From the NCBI GenBank assembly GCA_002869065.1, contig PKTR01000001.1:177118-241117 (forward strand): a DNA stretch of 64,000 bases, given 5' to 3'. Source of the stretch: Hyphomicrobiales bacterium (lineage in GTDB: Bacteria > Pseudomonadota > Alphaproteobacteria > Rhizobiales > Rhodobiaceae). The position numbers and the translations under genes were made by a program. A model generated the notes under the pieces. It was not told the DNA's origin and made no database searches. It saw nothing but the letters and a program-made list of their open reading frames with translations. Positions 56,267 through 64,000 of this stretch are shown piece after piece (the first letter of the stretch is position 1; every line of letters starts with the position of its first letter).

Positions 56267-56854
56267 CTACTGCGCGCGCTTGGCGGCGACCGATACGGAG
56301 ATGGTCACGCCATCGCCGACCATTTCGAGCGGCACGCCGGTGCCGACCCCGAAATCCGTCCGCTTGACCGTGGTTTCTCCCTTCATCGACGCCATGTCGC
56401 CGTCGATTTCGAGCGTGAACGGCAGCTGCACCGGCTTGTCGATATCGCGCACGGTCAGCGTACCCTCGGCGAGGAACCCGTCGGCGGTCTTCGAAAAGGT
56501 CCGCGCGGCAAAGGTCGCCATCGGCTGCGCCTTGCTGTTGAACCAGTTCGGCGTCGGCAGGTTGGCATCCTTCTGAACGTCACCCGTGGTGGCGCTGGTC
56601 ACGTCTATCGATACCGTCACCTTGCTGTCGGCAAGGGTCTCCGGATCAAAAGAAATATTGGCAGTCCATGTTTGAAACGAGCCGGTGAACGGCGCGCCCG
56701 CCTGGGTGCCGGTGAAGGTCAGCGAACTGGCGGCAGGATCGACCTCCCAGCGGTCGGCCGCAAGCGCGGGCAATCCGGTTGCCAGTATCGCGGCAGCGGC
56801 CAGCCCGAGCGCAGTACGGCGCAGGTGCGGCGCCGGAGAGTACCGTAAAAACAT
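56267..56854 (-). CDS. YceI-family periplasmic lipid-binding protein
   Basis: 195-residue secreted lipocalin-like protein. The signal peptide covers about residues 10-33 (ALGLAAAAILATGLPALAA), and the beta-barrel then reads WEVDPAASSLTFTGTQAGAP and ends TVKRTDFGVGTGVPLEMVGD. Such proteins bind polyprenoid or quinone-like molecules. Third gene of a YceI-b561-YceI operon, 4 bases after the cytochrome gene. Confidence 0.88.
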   Translation of the reverse strand: MFLRYSPAPHLRRTALGLAAAAILATGLPALAADRWEVDPAASSLTFTGTQAGAPFTGSFQTWTANISFDPETLADSKVTVSIDVTSATTGDVQKDANLPTPNWFNSKAQPMATFAARTFSKTADGFLAEGTLTVRDIDKPVQLPFTLEIDGDMASMKGETTVKRTDFGVGTGVPLEMVGDGVTISVSVAAKRAQ

Positions 56855-56858
56855 GGTG

Positions 56859-57449
56859 TTATCCTTTATTGTTCGCGCGCGCGGGGACGGTAGAGACCAT
56901 CCGGCGCAGCGTGTCGTCGCGGTCGATCATATGGTGCTTCAGCGCGGCCGCCACATGGGCGATGACGACGACGATCATGAGATTGGCGAGCAGTTCATGG
57001 ATCTCGGCGAGCAGATCCGTTGCAGCTTGCGGTTCTCCGAGCAAGCCGGGCACCGGAAGGTGCGGAACCGTGAAGAGATTGAAATAGACCGTCGGCAGGT
57101 TCAGCGGCGAGGCCGACACCATGAGCCAGCCACTCAGCGGGATCAGCAGCATCAACCCGTAAAGGGCGATGTGCACGCCATGCGCGCCGAGCTTCTGCCA
57201 CATCGGCATCAGCACCGGCATGACCGGAACCGTATTGCGTGCGCGCCAGAAAAAGCGCAGGAAAACCAGTGCCAAAGCCGTCAGGCCGAAGGATTTGTGC
57301 AACTGGTACAGCACAAACTTGTTGGGATCCGACAGCGGCAGGCCGTGCATGTATTTGCCGACGATGATCAGCGCGGCAAGAAGCAGCGCCATTGTCCAGT
57401 GGAAGGCGATCGAGACGGCGCCGTAGCCGGATTGGGTATTACGAAGCAT
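56859..57449 (-). CDS. Cytochrome b561-family di-heme membrane protein
   Basis: 196-residue protein with four transmembrane helices and heme-ligand His in SIAFHWTMALLL, YQLHKSFGL, AEIHELLANLM and VVVIAHVAAALKHH. It moves electrons between quinone-like carriers in the membrane and perhaps superoxide or periplasmic partners. The ATG at 57449 begins MLRNTQSGYGAVSIAFHW; an open frame to 57506 adds no conserved sequence. Sandwiched by two YceI genes. Confidence 0.9.
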   Translation of the reverse strand: MLRNTQSGYGAVSIAFHWTMALLLAALIIVGKYMHGLPLSDPNKFVLYQLHKSFGLTALALVFLRFFWRARNTVPVMPVLMPMWQKLGAHGVHIALYGLMLLIPLSGWLMVSASPLNLPTVYFNLFTVPHLPVPGLLGEPQAATDLLAEIHELLANLMIVVVIAHVAAALKHHMIDRDDTLRRMVSTVPARANNKG

Positions 57450-57516
57450 GATGCCTCCACGAGAAAGATGTATGGGCCGGAGAGGTTTTCTCCGGCCCTG
57501 TGCCATGAGGCCGTGA

Positions 57517-58107
57517 TTACTGCGCGGTCGCTTCGAAATCGATCACCACCGGAACCTCGTCGGAAATCGCCGGAACGAAAGTGTTCATGCCGAAATCGGT
57601 CCGCTTGATGGTCGTGGTGGCATGGAAGCCGACCGTCTTGGTGCCCGACATCGGATTCGGCGCAATCTTGGTGACCGTAACATCGAGGGTTACCGGCTTC
57701 GTGACACCGAGCAGCGTGAAGTCGCCGGTGACGGCGAGCGTCATGTCGCCGGTCTTTTCGACCGATGTGCTGGCGAAGGTGATTGCCGGATTGGCGGCGG
57801 CGTTGAAGAAATCCGGGCTCTTCAGATGCTCGTCGCGCGGGCCCCAGAATGTTGCGAGGCTCTCGACCGGGATGGTGACGGAGACGGACGAGGCGGACGG
57901 GTTTTCCTCGTCGAGCATCAGCGTGCCGTCGAAATCGTTGAAGCGGCCGTGGACCGTCGAAAAGCCGAGGTGGTTGACCGTGAAGGTCACATTGGCGTGC
58001 GACTTGTCGAAGGCGTAGGCGGCCGGTTCGGCCTGAGCCGGAGCGGTGAGGGCGGCGCCGGCAAGGGCAGAGGCGGCGACGGCGGCGAGGGCGAAACGTT
58101 TGATCAT
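57517..58107 (-). CDS. YceI-family periplasmic lipid-binding protein
   Basis: 196-residue secreted protein; signal peptide MIKRFALAAVAASALAGAAL ending near AQA. The barrel starts YAFDKSHANVTFTVNHLGFS and includes VHGRFNDFDGTLMLDEENP, the best-conserved YceI block, ending TTIKRTDFGMNTFVPAISDE. First gene of the operon with cytochrome b561 and a second, more divergent YceI, suggesting quinone handling in the periplasm (inference). AGGAGAC precedes the ATG. Confidence 0.92.
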   Translation of the reverse strand: MIKRFALAAVAASALAGAALTAPAQAEPAAYAFDKSHANVTFTVNHLGFSTVHGRFNDFDGTLMLDEENPSASSVSVTIPVESLATFWGPRDEHLKSPDFFNAAANPAITFASTSVEKTGDMTLAVTGDFTLLGVTKPVTLDVTVTKIAPNPMSGTKTVGFHATTTIKRTDFGMNTFVPAISDEVPVVIDFEATAQ

Positions 58108-58295
58108 GTGTCAGTCTCCTGTTGGTGTTCGGCGTTCGATGTGCGACCTGGGAGGATGTCGTCTGCCCGAATAGGTGGCGGAGACGGCGGGTTTGATCAA
58201 TCGGCCCGCCATTGACTGACTGTTCCGAAAAATTGAACAGTCACGCGCATTCACGGGTTTGTGTTCGCTGGATCGAACAGCGGAAAGGAAGTGCC

Positions 58296-58931
58296 ATGTT
58301 CGATTATTCGCTGGTTCATTGGACGGCATTCCTGACCGCGGCAGTGCTGCTGAACCTCGCTCCCGGTCCCGACATGGCCTTCATCCTCGCCCAGACCGCG
58401 CGCGGCGGTCGTCGCGCCGGCTTTGCCGCGATGTTCGGCATCTGGTCCGGCGCACTGGTGCATGCGCTGATGGCCGCGCTCGGCCTGTCGGCCATTCTGG
58501 CGACCTCGGCGCTGGCCTTCTCAATGGTGAAGTGGGTCGGTGCGGCCTATCTCGTCTGGCTTGGCATCCAGGCGCTGTTGTCGAAGGGCGGCAGTTTCGC
58601 GGCCGAAAGCAGCGCTAAGGCGGCGTCCCCCGCGCGCATCTTCCGTCAGGGCGTGCTGGTTTCGCTGCTCAATCCGAAGGTGGCGATCTTCTTCCTTGCC
58701 TTCCTGCCGCAATTCGTCGTTGCCGGCGCCGGCCCCGTGCCCGCACAGCTCTTCCTGCATGGCGCGCTGATCATTCTGGTCGCGGCTCTGATCGAGCCGC
58801 CGCTGGTGCTTGCCGGCTCTGTGATCGCCAAGGCCTTTCGTAACAATCGCCGGCTCGGCCTGTGGCTCGACCGTGGGCTTGGCGCGCTGTTCGTCGCGCT
58901 TGGGGTGAAACTGGCGCTGACAGACCGCTAG
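58296..58931 (+). CDS. LysE-family translocator
   Basis: 211-residue exporter with AVLLNLAPGPDMAFILAQTA near the N terminus and VSLLNPKVAIFFLAFLPQFV in the middle, the two RhtB/LysE signature regions. Six hydrophobic segments. Probably exports a neutral amino acid. The ATG at 58296 follows GGAAAGGAAG; an upstream ATG at 58212 has no site. Convergent with the GNAT gene. Confidence 0.88.
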   Translation: MFDYSLVHWTAFLTAAVLLNLAPGPDMAFILAQTARGGRRAGFAAMFGIWSGALVHALMAALGLSAILATSALAFSMVKWVGAAYLVWLGIQALLSKGGSFAAESSAKAASPARIFRQGVLVSLLNPKVAIFFLAFLPQFVVAGAGPVPAQLFLHGALIILVAALIEPPLVLAGSVIAKAFRNNRRLGLWLDRGLGALFVALGVKLALTDR

Positions 58932-58953
58932 TTCGGGGAGCCGGAGACCTCGG

Positions 58954-59499
58954 TCAACGGTAGAGGTGCTTCACCGCATCGTGATCCGCCGCCGTCATGC
59001 TGTAGCACCGGCACGGCACTCCGCCATACGTGCCATCGCGCCGAAAGACGAGGCCGGCCTTCTCCGCGACCCGCATCGACGCGGTGTTGTCCGGGTGAAT
59101 ATCGGCGATGATGATGTCGAGCTTCAGCGTCTCGAAGGCGTGGGCGACGACCGGGCGCGCGGCCTCGCTGGCGTAGCCCTTGCCCCAGGCGGAGCGGACG
59201 AGCCGCCAGCCGATCTCGATCTCCGGCCCGACCGCATCGACCGGGATCAGCAGCACCCAGCCGAGAAATGTCGCCGGATCCACCTTGGCGAAGATCGACC
59301 AGTAGCCGAGCCCGCTGTCGTAATCGCTCGCCATGCGCGCACGCACAAACTGCTCATGCGCCGCTCGGTCGGACCAGGGACCGGCGACGTAGCGCGTGAC
59401 CAGCGGATCCCGGTCCATGGCTAGGCAGGCGTCGAAATCGTCCATCGTGCGCGGCCGCAGCAGGAGCCGCTCCGTCTCGAAGGTCGGAAGCTCTCCCAT
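58954..59499 (-). CDS. GNAT-family N-acetyltransferase (RimJ/RimL-like)
   Basis: 181-residue acetyltransferase. FETERLLLRPRTMDDFDACL at the N terminus, IEIGWRLVRSAWGKGYASEA with the acetyl-CoA-binding loop, and NTASMRVAEKAGLVF are typical of the RimJ/RimL branch. Substrate unknown. The gene starts 11 bases after the formate dehydrogenase alpha stop on the same strand, so it may be co-transcribed, taking the place where fdsD is often found. Similarity ends at this start although the frame is open further. Confidence 0.87.
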   Translation of the reverse strand: MGELPTFETERLLLRPRTMDDFDACLAMDRDPLVTRYVAGPWSDRAAHEQFVRARMASDYDSGLGYWSIFAKVDPATFLGWVLLIPVDAVGPEIEIGWRLVRSAWGKGYASEAARPVVAHAFETLKLDIIIADIHPDNTASMRVAEKAGLVFRRDGTYGGVPCRCYSMTAADHDAVKHLYR

Positions 59500-59510
59500 T
59501 GCCGCGCGTC

Positions 59511-62300
59511 CTATTCGGCGGCTTCGCCCGGCGGGGCGGCCTCGACCTTCGCCGCGCAATATTTGAACTCGGGGATCTTGCCGAACGGGTCGAGCTGCGG
59601 ATTGGTCAGGATGTTGGCGGCCGCTTCGACATAGGCGAACGGGATAAACATCATATCGTCCTGCATGGCGCTGTCGGCGCGGGCTGCAAGCGTGATCGAG
59701 CCGCGCCGCGTCGTCACCCGCACGGGATCGCCGGCGGCAAGGCCGAGCCGGTCGAGCGTCGCCGGATTGAGCGCAACCGTCGGCCCGGGTTCGAGTGCAT
59801 CGAGCACGCCGGCCCGCCGGGTCATTGCCCCGGTGTGCCAATGCTCGAGCTGGCGGCCCGTCGTCAGGACCATCGGGAATTCGTCGTCGGGCAGCTCCGC
59901 CGGATCGGTGACTTGCGCCGGAACCAGCTTCGCCCGGCCGCTCGCTGTCGGGAAGCCTTCCGAGAAGACGATGGAGAGCCCCGGATGATCCGGTGCCGGG
60001 CAGGGATAGGCAATCGCCGATTCCGCTTCGAGCCGCTCCCAGGTGATGTTATCGAGCGACGGCATCGCCTGTTTCATCTCGGCGAATACCTCGCGCGGAT
60101 GGCTGTAGCTCCAGCCGAGCCCGAGCCGGTTGGCGAGCTCCTGAACGATCGCCCAGTCCTCGCGCGCCTCGCCCGGTGCGTCGATCGCCTTGCGGCCCAT
60201 CTGGACCTGCCGGTTGGTGTTCGACGCCGTGCCGTTCTTCTCCGGCCACGCCGTCGCCGGAAGCACCACATCGGCGAACATCGCGGTCTCGGTGAGGAAG
60301 ATGTCCTGCACCACGAGGTGGTCGAGCCGGGCGAGACCGGCGCGGGCGTGCTCCACATCCGGGTCCGACATCGCCGGGTTCTCGCCCATGATGTACATCG
60401 CCTTGATCGCGCCGTCATAGGCCGCGTTGACGATCTCGACTACGGTCATCCCCGGATCGGGCGCGAGCGGCATCGCCCACAGCGCCTCGAAACGATCCCG
60501 CACGGCGGGGTCCTTCACCGAACTGTAGTCGGGCAGGAACATCGGGATCAGGCCTGCGTCCGACGCGCCCTGCACGTTGTTCTGACCGCGCAACGGATGC
60601 AGGCCCGTGCCCGGACGGCCGATCTGGCCGGTCGTCATGGCAAGCGCGATCAGGCAGCGCACATTGTCCGTGCCGTGCGTGTGCTGCGACACGCCCATGC
60701 CCCAGAACACGATGGCGAGCTCGGCTCGGGCGTAAGTCCGCGCGACAGTGCGGATCGTCTCGGCATCGATGCCGCAGATCGGCGCCATTCGCTCCGGCGT
60801 GTAGGCGGCGACATTGGCGGCAATCGCCTCAAAGTTCTCCGTCTGCGCGGCGATATACTGGCTGTCGGTCAGCTCCTCGGTGACGATGACGTTGAGCATG
60901 GCGTTCAACAGCGCCACGTCGCTGCCGGGCCGGAAGCGCAGCATATGCGTCGCGTGGCGCTTCAGCGCGTGGCCGCGCGGATCCATCACGATGAGCTGCG
61001 CGCCGGCCTTCGCCGCCTGCTTGAAATAGGTCGCCGCGACCGGATGGTTCTCGGTCGGGTTGGAGCCGATGACGATGATGACGTCGGAGGAAAGGCACTC
61101 GGTGAAGGCGGCGGTCACCGCGCCCGAGCCGATGCCCTCCATCAGCGCCGCAACAGACGACGCGTGGCAGAGCCGCGTGCAGTGGTCGACATTGTTGGTG
61201 GCAAAGCCGGTGCGCACCAGCTTCTGGAACAGATAGGCTTCCTCGTTGGAGCATTTCGCCGAGCCGAAGCCTGCAAGCGCTTCCGGCCCGTACTCGGCCT
61301 TCGCCTTGGCGAGACCAGATGCGGCAAAGTCGAGCGCCTCTTCCCACGTCGCTTCGCGGAAATGGGTGAGGGGATTGGACGGATCGACGTTCAGCCCCTT
61401 CGGCGCGTCCGGCTTGCGGATCAGCGGTTTCGTCAGTCGCTGCGGGCTGTGCACATAGTCGAAACCGAAGCGGCCCTTGACGCAGAGCCGGTTCTCGTTC
61501 GCCGGCCCGTTACGGCCTTCCACATAGGCGATCCTGCCGTCGCGGACATGATAGGTGAGCTGGCAGCCAACGCCGCAATAGGGGCAGACGGAATCGATTT
61601 GGCTGTCGGAACCGCGCGTACCGGCCTGGCTGTCGGCATCGACGATGGATTTCGGCATCAGCGCCCCGGTCGGGCAGGCGGCAACGCATTCGCCGCACCC
61701 GACGCAGCTCGACGCGCCCATCGGATCGCTGAGGTCAAAGACCGGTGCGTGATGGTGGCCGCGATAGCCCATGCCGATGACGTCGTTGACCTGAACCTCG
61801 CGGCAGGCGCGCATGCACAGATTGCAGGCGATGCAGGCGTCGAGATTGACGGTCATCGCAGGGTGGCTGGCATCGGTCGTGGGTGCCGAATGGCCGGCGA
61901 AGCGGCTCGTTTTCGCGATCCCCATGCGCTCGACCCAGACCCAGAACGGCGAGGCCGCATCATGCGCGTCCGCCTCCGCCGGCTGGTCGGCAAGAAGCAG
62001 CTCGAACACCATCTCGCGCGCCTTTGTCGCCCGCTCGCTGGTTGTCGACACCACCATGCCCTCGCTCGGCGCACGTACGCAGGAGGCGGCAAGAGTTCGT
62101 TCGCCCTCGATGTCGACCATGCAGGCGCGGCAATTGCCGTCGGAGCGATAGCCGGGGCTGTCCTTGTGGCAGAGATGCGGAATGCCGATGCCTTCGCGCT
62201 TCGCCACCTGCCAGATCGTTTCGTCGGCACCAGCCGTGACCTCGCGCCCGTCGAGCGTGAAGGTGACCGTGGCTTTGGGCGTGTTATCGGATGCGGTCAT
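59511..62300 (-). CDS. fdsA: NAD-dependent formate dehydrogenase, alpha (catalytic) subunit
   Basis: 929-residue Mo/W-bisMGD enzyme. An N-terminal [2Fe-2S] domain (Cys44, 57, 60, 74) is followed by two [4Fe-4S] motifs (Cys156/159/162/166 and Cys199/202/205/209), then the cluster site of the catalytic domain (Cys239/242/246/273). VDHCTRLCHASSVA places Cys378 at the position of the Mo-bound selenocysteine of FdhF, so this is a Cys-type enzyme. It oxidises formate to CO2 and passes electrons to the beta subunit. BoxC and PurU both release formate. GGGATCTC... upstream gives only a weak ribosome-binding site. Confidence 0.94.
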   Translation of the reverse strand: MTASDNTPKATVTFTLDGREVTAGADETIWQVAKREGIGIPHLCHKDSPGYRSDGNCRACMVDIEGERTLAASCVRAPSEGMVVSTTSERATKAREMVFELLLADQPAEADAHDAASPFWVWVERMGIAKTSRFAGHSAPTTDASHPAMTVNLDACIACNLCMRACREVQVNDVIGMGYRGHHHAPVFDLSDPMGASSCVGCGECVAACPTGALMPKSIVDADSQAGTRGSDSQIDSVCPYCGVGCQLTYHVRDGRIAYVEGRNGPANENRLCVKGRFGFDYVHSPQRLTKPLIRKPDAPKGLNVDPSNPLTHFREATWEEALDFAASGLAKAKAEYGPEALAGFGSAKCSNEEAYLFQKLVRTGFATNNVDHCTRLCHASSVAALMEGIGSGAVTAAFTECLSSDVIIVIGSNPTENHPVAATYFKQAAKAGAQLIVMDPRGHALKRHATHMLRFRPGSDVALLNAMLNVIVTEELTDSQYIAAQTENFEAIAANVAAYTPERMAPICGIDAETIRTVARTYARAELAIVFWGMGVSQHTHGTDNVRCLIALAMTTGQIGRPGTGLHPLRGQNNVQGASDAGLIPMFLPDYSSVKDPAVRDRFEALWAMPLAPDPGMTVVEIVNAAYDGAIKAMYIMGENPAMSDPDVEHARAGLARLDHLVVQDIFLTETAMFADVVLPATAWPEKNGTASNTNRQVQMGRKAIDAPGEAREDWAIVQELANRLGLGWSYSHPREVFAEMKQAMPSLDNITWERLEAESAIAYPCPAPDHPGLSIVFSEGFPTASGRAKLVPAQVTDPAELPDDEFPMVLTTGRQLEHWHTGAMTRRAGVLDALEPGPTVALNPATLDRLGLAAGDPVRVTTRRGSITLAARADSAMQDDMMFIPFAYVEAAANILTNPQLDPFGKIPEFKYCAAKVEAAPPGEAAE

Positions 62301-62318
62301 GGGATCTCTCGCAGCCTC

Positions 62319-62948
62319 CTATCGTCCGGCCAGAAGCCGTGCGCCAAACAGGCAGAACAGGGCGCCGAAGGCCATTTCAAGCCGGTCGGCGAAGCGGTCG
62401 TAGCGGGTCCGCAGCGCCGGCAACGAGAAGATCGTCGCATAGGCGGCATAGACGGAAAACGAAATGAGCGTCGTGCCGGTGGCGAACAGCAGCGCGCTTG
62501 CCGCATTGATGCCCGGCGTGACGACGAGCGCGGCCATCGCGGTCCAGAACAGCAGCGCCTTCGGGTTGAGCGCGACGACGCCGAGCCCGCGCAGCCAGGA
62601 TTGCAGCCGGGTCGACGAGCGATGGCCGGCGCGCGCCGACGCGACGCCACCTTTCAGCCCGGCGCGGATCGCCTTGATGCCGATGTAGATGAGATAGGCG
62701 CCGCCTGCGATCCGCAACACGTCGCCGAGCCAGGGATAGGCTGCAAAGGCGTAGGTGAAGCCGAGGATCGAGGAGAAAGCCCAGATAAACGAGCCCGTGG
62801 CGACGCCGGCGGCGACGAACAGCGCCTGCGAACGCCCCGCGCCGAGCGCGGTCGAGGCGACGGCGAGAAGGTTCGGGCCGGGCGCGATGGCGACTGCCGC
62901 AAAGGCCAGCCAACCGACAATCAGGACGTCATAGGGAATCGCCATCAT
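62319..62948 (-). CDS. LysE-family translocator inserted in the formate dehydrogenase operon
   Basis: 209-residue membrane protein. FAAVAIAPGPNLLAVASTAL and VVALNPKALLFWTAMAALVV are the LysE/RhtB signature regions. Starts at ATG 62948, which overlaps the cupin stop by one base, and ends 18 bases before fdsA, so it is fully embedded in the fds operon. Substrate unknown; an amino-acid exporter is the family default. Confidence 0.87.
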   Translation of the reverse strand: MMAIPYDVLIVGWLAFAAVAIAPGPNLLAVASTALGAGRSQALFVAAGVATGSFIWAFSSILGFTYAFAAYPWLGDVLRIAGGAYLIYIGIKAIRAGLKGGVASARAGHRSSTRLQSWLRGLGVVALNPKALLFWTAMAALVVTPGINAASALLFATGTTLISFSVYAAYATIFSLPALRTRYDRFADRLEMAFGALFCLFGARLLAGR

Positions 62949-63259
62949 CACACGCTGCCTTTCTTTTCGATCACCAGAATGCGCGCCGCGCCGACCGGGT
63001 GGGCGACATGCTCGGTGCCGACACCGGCGTGGAAGATGTCGCCGGCTTTCATGCGCATCACCGTCTCCGCGCCGTTCTCGCGCAGCTTCATGTCGACCGC
63101 GCCGTCGAGCACGACGAAGACTTCCTCGCCGTCGTTGACGTGCCAGCGATAGGGCTCGTCGGTCCAGTGAACGCGTACCGTCGCGCCTTCGATCTCGGCG
63201 ACATCGAGCGCCGCCCAGGCCTTGTCCGGGCTGAAATCCCGCCAGTCGATCAGGCTCAT
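62948..63259 (-). CDS. Small cupin-domain protein
   Basis: 103-residue single cupin. RWHVNDGEEVFVVLDGAVDM is the first metal-binding motif and GDIFHAGVGTEHVAHPVG the second. No enzyme partner is recognisable. Its start overlaps the fdsB stop by 4 bases and its stop overlaps the LysE start, so all are translated together. It could sense or modify a small molecule linked to the exporter; unproven. Confidence 0.85.
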   Translation of the reverse strand: MSLIDWRDFSPDKAWAALDVAEIEGATVRVHWTDEPYRWHVNDGEEVFVVLDGAVDMKLRENGAETVMRMKAGDIFHAGVGTEHVAHPVGAARILVIEKKGSV

Positions 63260-64000
63260 GCGGTGTCCTCCTTGGCGAAGAAGGTCAACACGCTGCGCAC
63301 CGGATTCGGGGCGGCCTGTCCGAGACCGCAGATCGAGGCGTCGCGCATCACCTGTTCGAGATCGCCGATCAGGGCCTCGTCCCAGGTGCCGGCCTCAAGC
63401 AGCGCGACCATCTTCTCCGTGCCAGCCCGGCACGGTGTGCACTGGCCGCAGCTCTCATGCATGAAGAAGCGCAGAAGGTTGAGCGCGGCGGCCTTCACGT
63501 CGTCCTGATCCGACAGGATGATGACGGCGTGCGAGCCCATGAAGCCGCCGTGCGGCTCGAATGAACCGAAATCGAGCGGTTTGTCGGCAAACGATGCCGG
63601 GAAGATGCCGCCCGACAGGCCGCCCGGCAGGAACGCCGCGAGGCTGTGGCCGTGCAGCATGCCGCCGCAATAGCGGTCGATCAGCTCGGTGAGTGTGATG
63701 CCGGCCGGCGCCACCTTGACGCCCGGACGCGCGACGCGACCCGACACCGAATAGGACCGCAGGCCCTTGTGGCCCTGTTTGCCAAGCCCGGCGAACCAGT
63801 CCGCGCCCTGCGCGACGATATCGCGGATCCACCACAGCGTTTCCACATTGTGGTTGAGGGTGGGGCGCCCGAAGAGACCCTTTTCGGCGATATAGGGCGG
63901 GCGATGGCGCGGCAGCCCGCGTTTGCCCTCGATGCTCTCGATCATCGCCGACTCTTCACCACAGATATAGGCGCCGGCACCGCGCCGGAGCTCGACCGGC
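63256..64000 (-). CDS. fdsB: NAD-dependent formate dehydrogenase, beta subunit (5' end cut by window)
   Basis: The visible 247 C-terminal codons match NuoF-like flavoprotein subunits. GAGAYICGEESAMIESIEGK is the NADH/FMN-binding segment, followed by PPYIAEKGLFGRPT and the [4Fe-4S] motif SCGQCTPCRAGTEKM with a later Cys in DASICGLGQAAPNPV. It passes electrons from the alpha subunit to NAD+. The N-terminal part lies beyond 64000. The order fdsB-cupin-lysE-fdsA differs from the usual fdsGBA. Confidence 0.93.
   Translation of the reverse strand, partial: PVELRRGAGAYICGEESAMIESIEGKRGLPRHRPPYIAEKGLFGRPTLNHNVETLWWIRDIVAQGADWFAGLGKQGHKGLRSYSVSGRVARPGVKVAPAGITLTELIDRYCGGMLHGHSLAAFLPGGLSGGIFPASFADKPLDFGSFEPHGGFMGSHAVIILSDQDDVKAAALNLLRFFMHESCGQCTPCRAGTEKMVALLEAGTWDEALIGDLEQVMRDASICGLGQAAPNPVRSVLTFFAKEDTA

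Noticed and set aside
59499-63152. A 1217-codon open frame on + runs opposite the formate dehydrogenase genes.
   Set aside because: It is the antisense shadow of high-GC coding genes: Arg/His/Gly-rich, no domain, while the minus strand has clear cofactor motifs.

Overview
The window is GC-rich, densely coded chromosomal DNA from an alphaproteobacterium, most likely of the order Hyphomicrobiales (Rhizobiales). The pointers are the PleC/PdhS-type histidine kinase, the liv/TRAP transporter-rich aromatic gene set, and two copies of a dispersed intergenic element of the kind common in rhizobial genomes (31852-31948 and 49337-49396). I see no insertion sequence, phage gene, CRISPR array, rRNA or tRNA. 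The genes at both edges (purU at left, a formate dehydrogenase beta subunit at right) are cut by the window.

The left half (1.7-29.8 kb) is an aromatic-acid catabolic region. It starts with a MarR regulator, a TRAP transporter (dctPQM), a short-chain dehydrogenase, a crotonase, a feruloyl-CoA-synthase-type ligase, an amidohydrolase and an acyl-CoA dehydrogenase, all on + (1768-11177). This order matches the CoA-dependent, beta-oxidative 'cou'-type route that shortens phenylpropanoid side chains to benzoates. On - follows livK-H-M-G-F plus a beta-ketoadipyl-CoA-type thiolase (11194-16893). On + again comes the aerobic hybrid benzoyl-CoA (box) pathway: a DUF4863 protein, benzoate-CoA ligase, alpha/beta hydrolase, boxD, boxC, boxB, boxA, a hotdog thioesterase, boxR, and a fused enoyl-CoA hydratase/3-hydroxyacyl-CoA dehydrogenase (17049-29805). 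Together these could take a cinnamate/phenylpropionate-like acid from uptake to acetyl-CoA and succinyl-CoA.

The most notable non-coding signal is a TGCA-N6-TGCA motif, the shape described for BzdR/BoxR operators. Three perfect copies sit in the livK/DUF4863, boxC and boxR promoter regions. Imperfect partners lie beside two of these, and another lies in the promoter of the MarR gene. The MarR-promoter copy is the exact 14-base reverse complement of the second site in front of boxC, which suggests that the phenylpropanoid operon and the box cluster share control.

The middle (29.9-44.3 kb) is mostly housekeeping: dusA, a TauE-type permease, a retropepsin-like protease, cobS and cobT (divergent), a sensor kinase, a nuclease, a GST, a UDG-family protein, a DUF442-type phosphatase, an Lrp regulator, a beta-hydroxyacid dehydrogenase, and a polar amino-acid ABC transporter joined to a PLP-dependent sulfur-amino-acid enzyme.

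The right part (44.5-64 kb) is rich in molybdenum-cofactor and formate genes: moeA-mobB-mobA-fdhD, an Mrp-type Fe-S carrier, moaA, and an NAD-linked formate dehydrogenase (fdsA and partial fdsB) with a cupin and a LysE exporter inserted between its subunits. BoxC releases formate, so this enzyme is a plausible sink for a product of the left half. Between these lie an EamA transporter, a DUF971 protein, an L,D-transpeptidase, a nucleoside deaminase, class I fumarase, two more LysE exporters, a YceI-cytochrome b561-YceI operon and a GNAT acetyltransferase.
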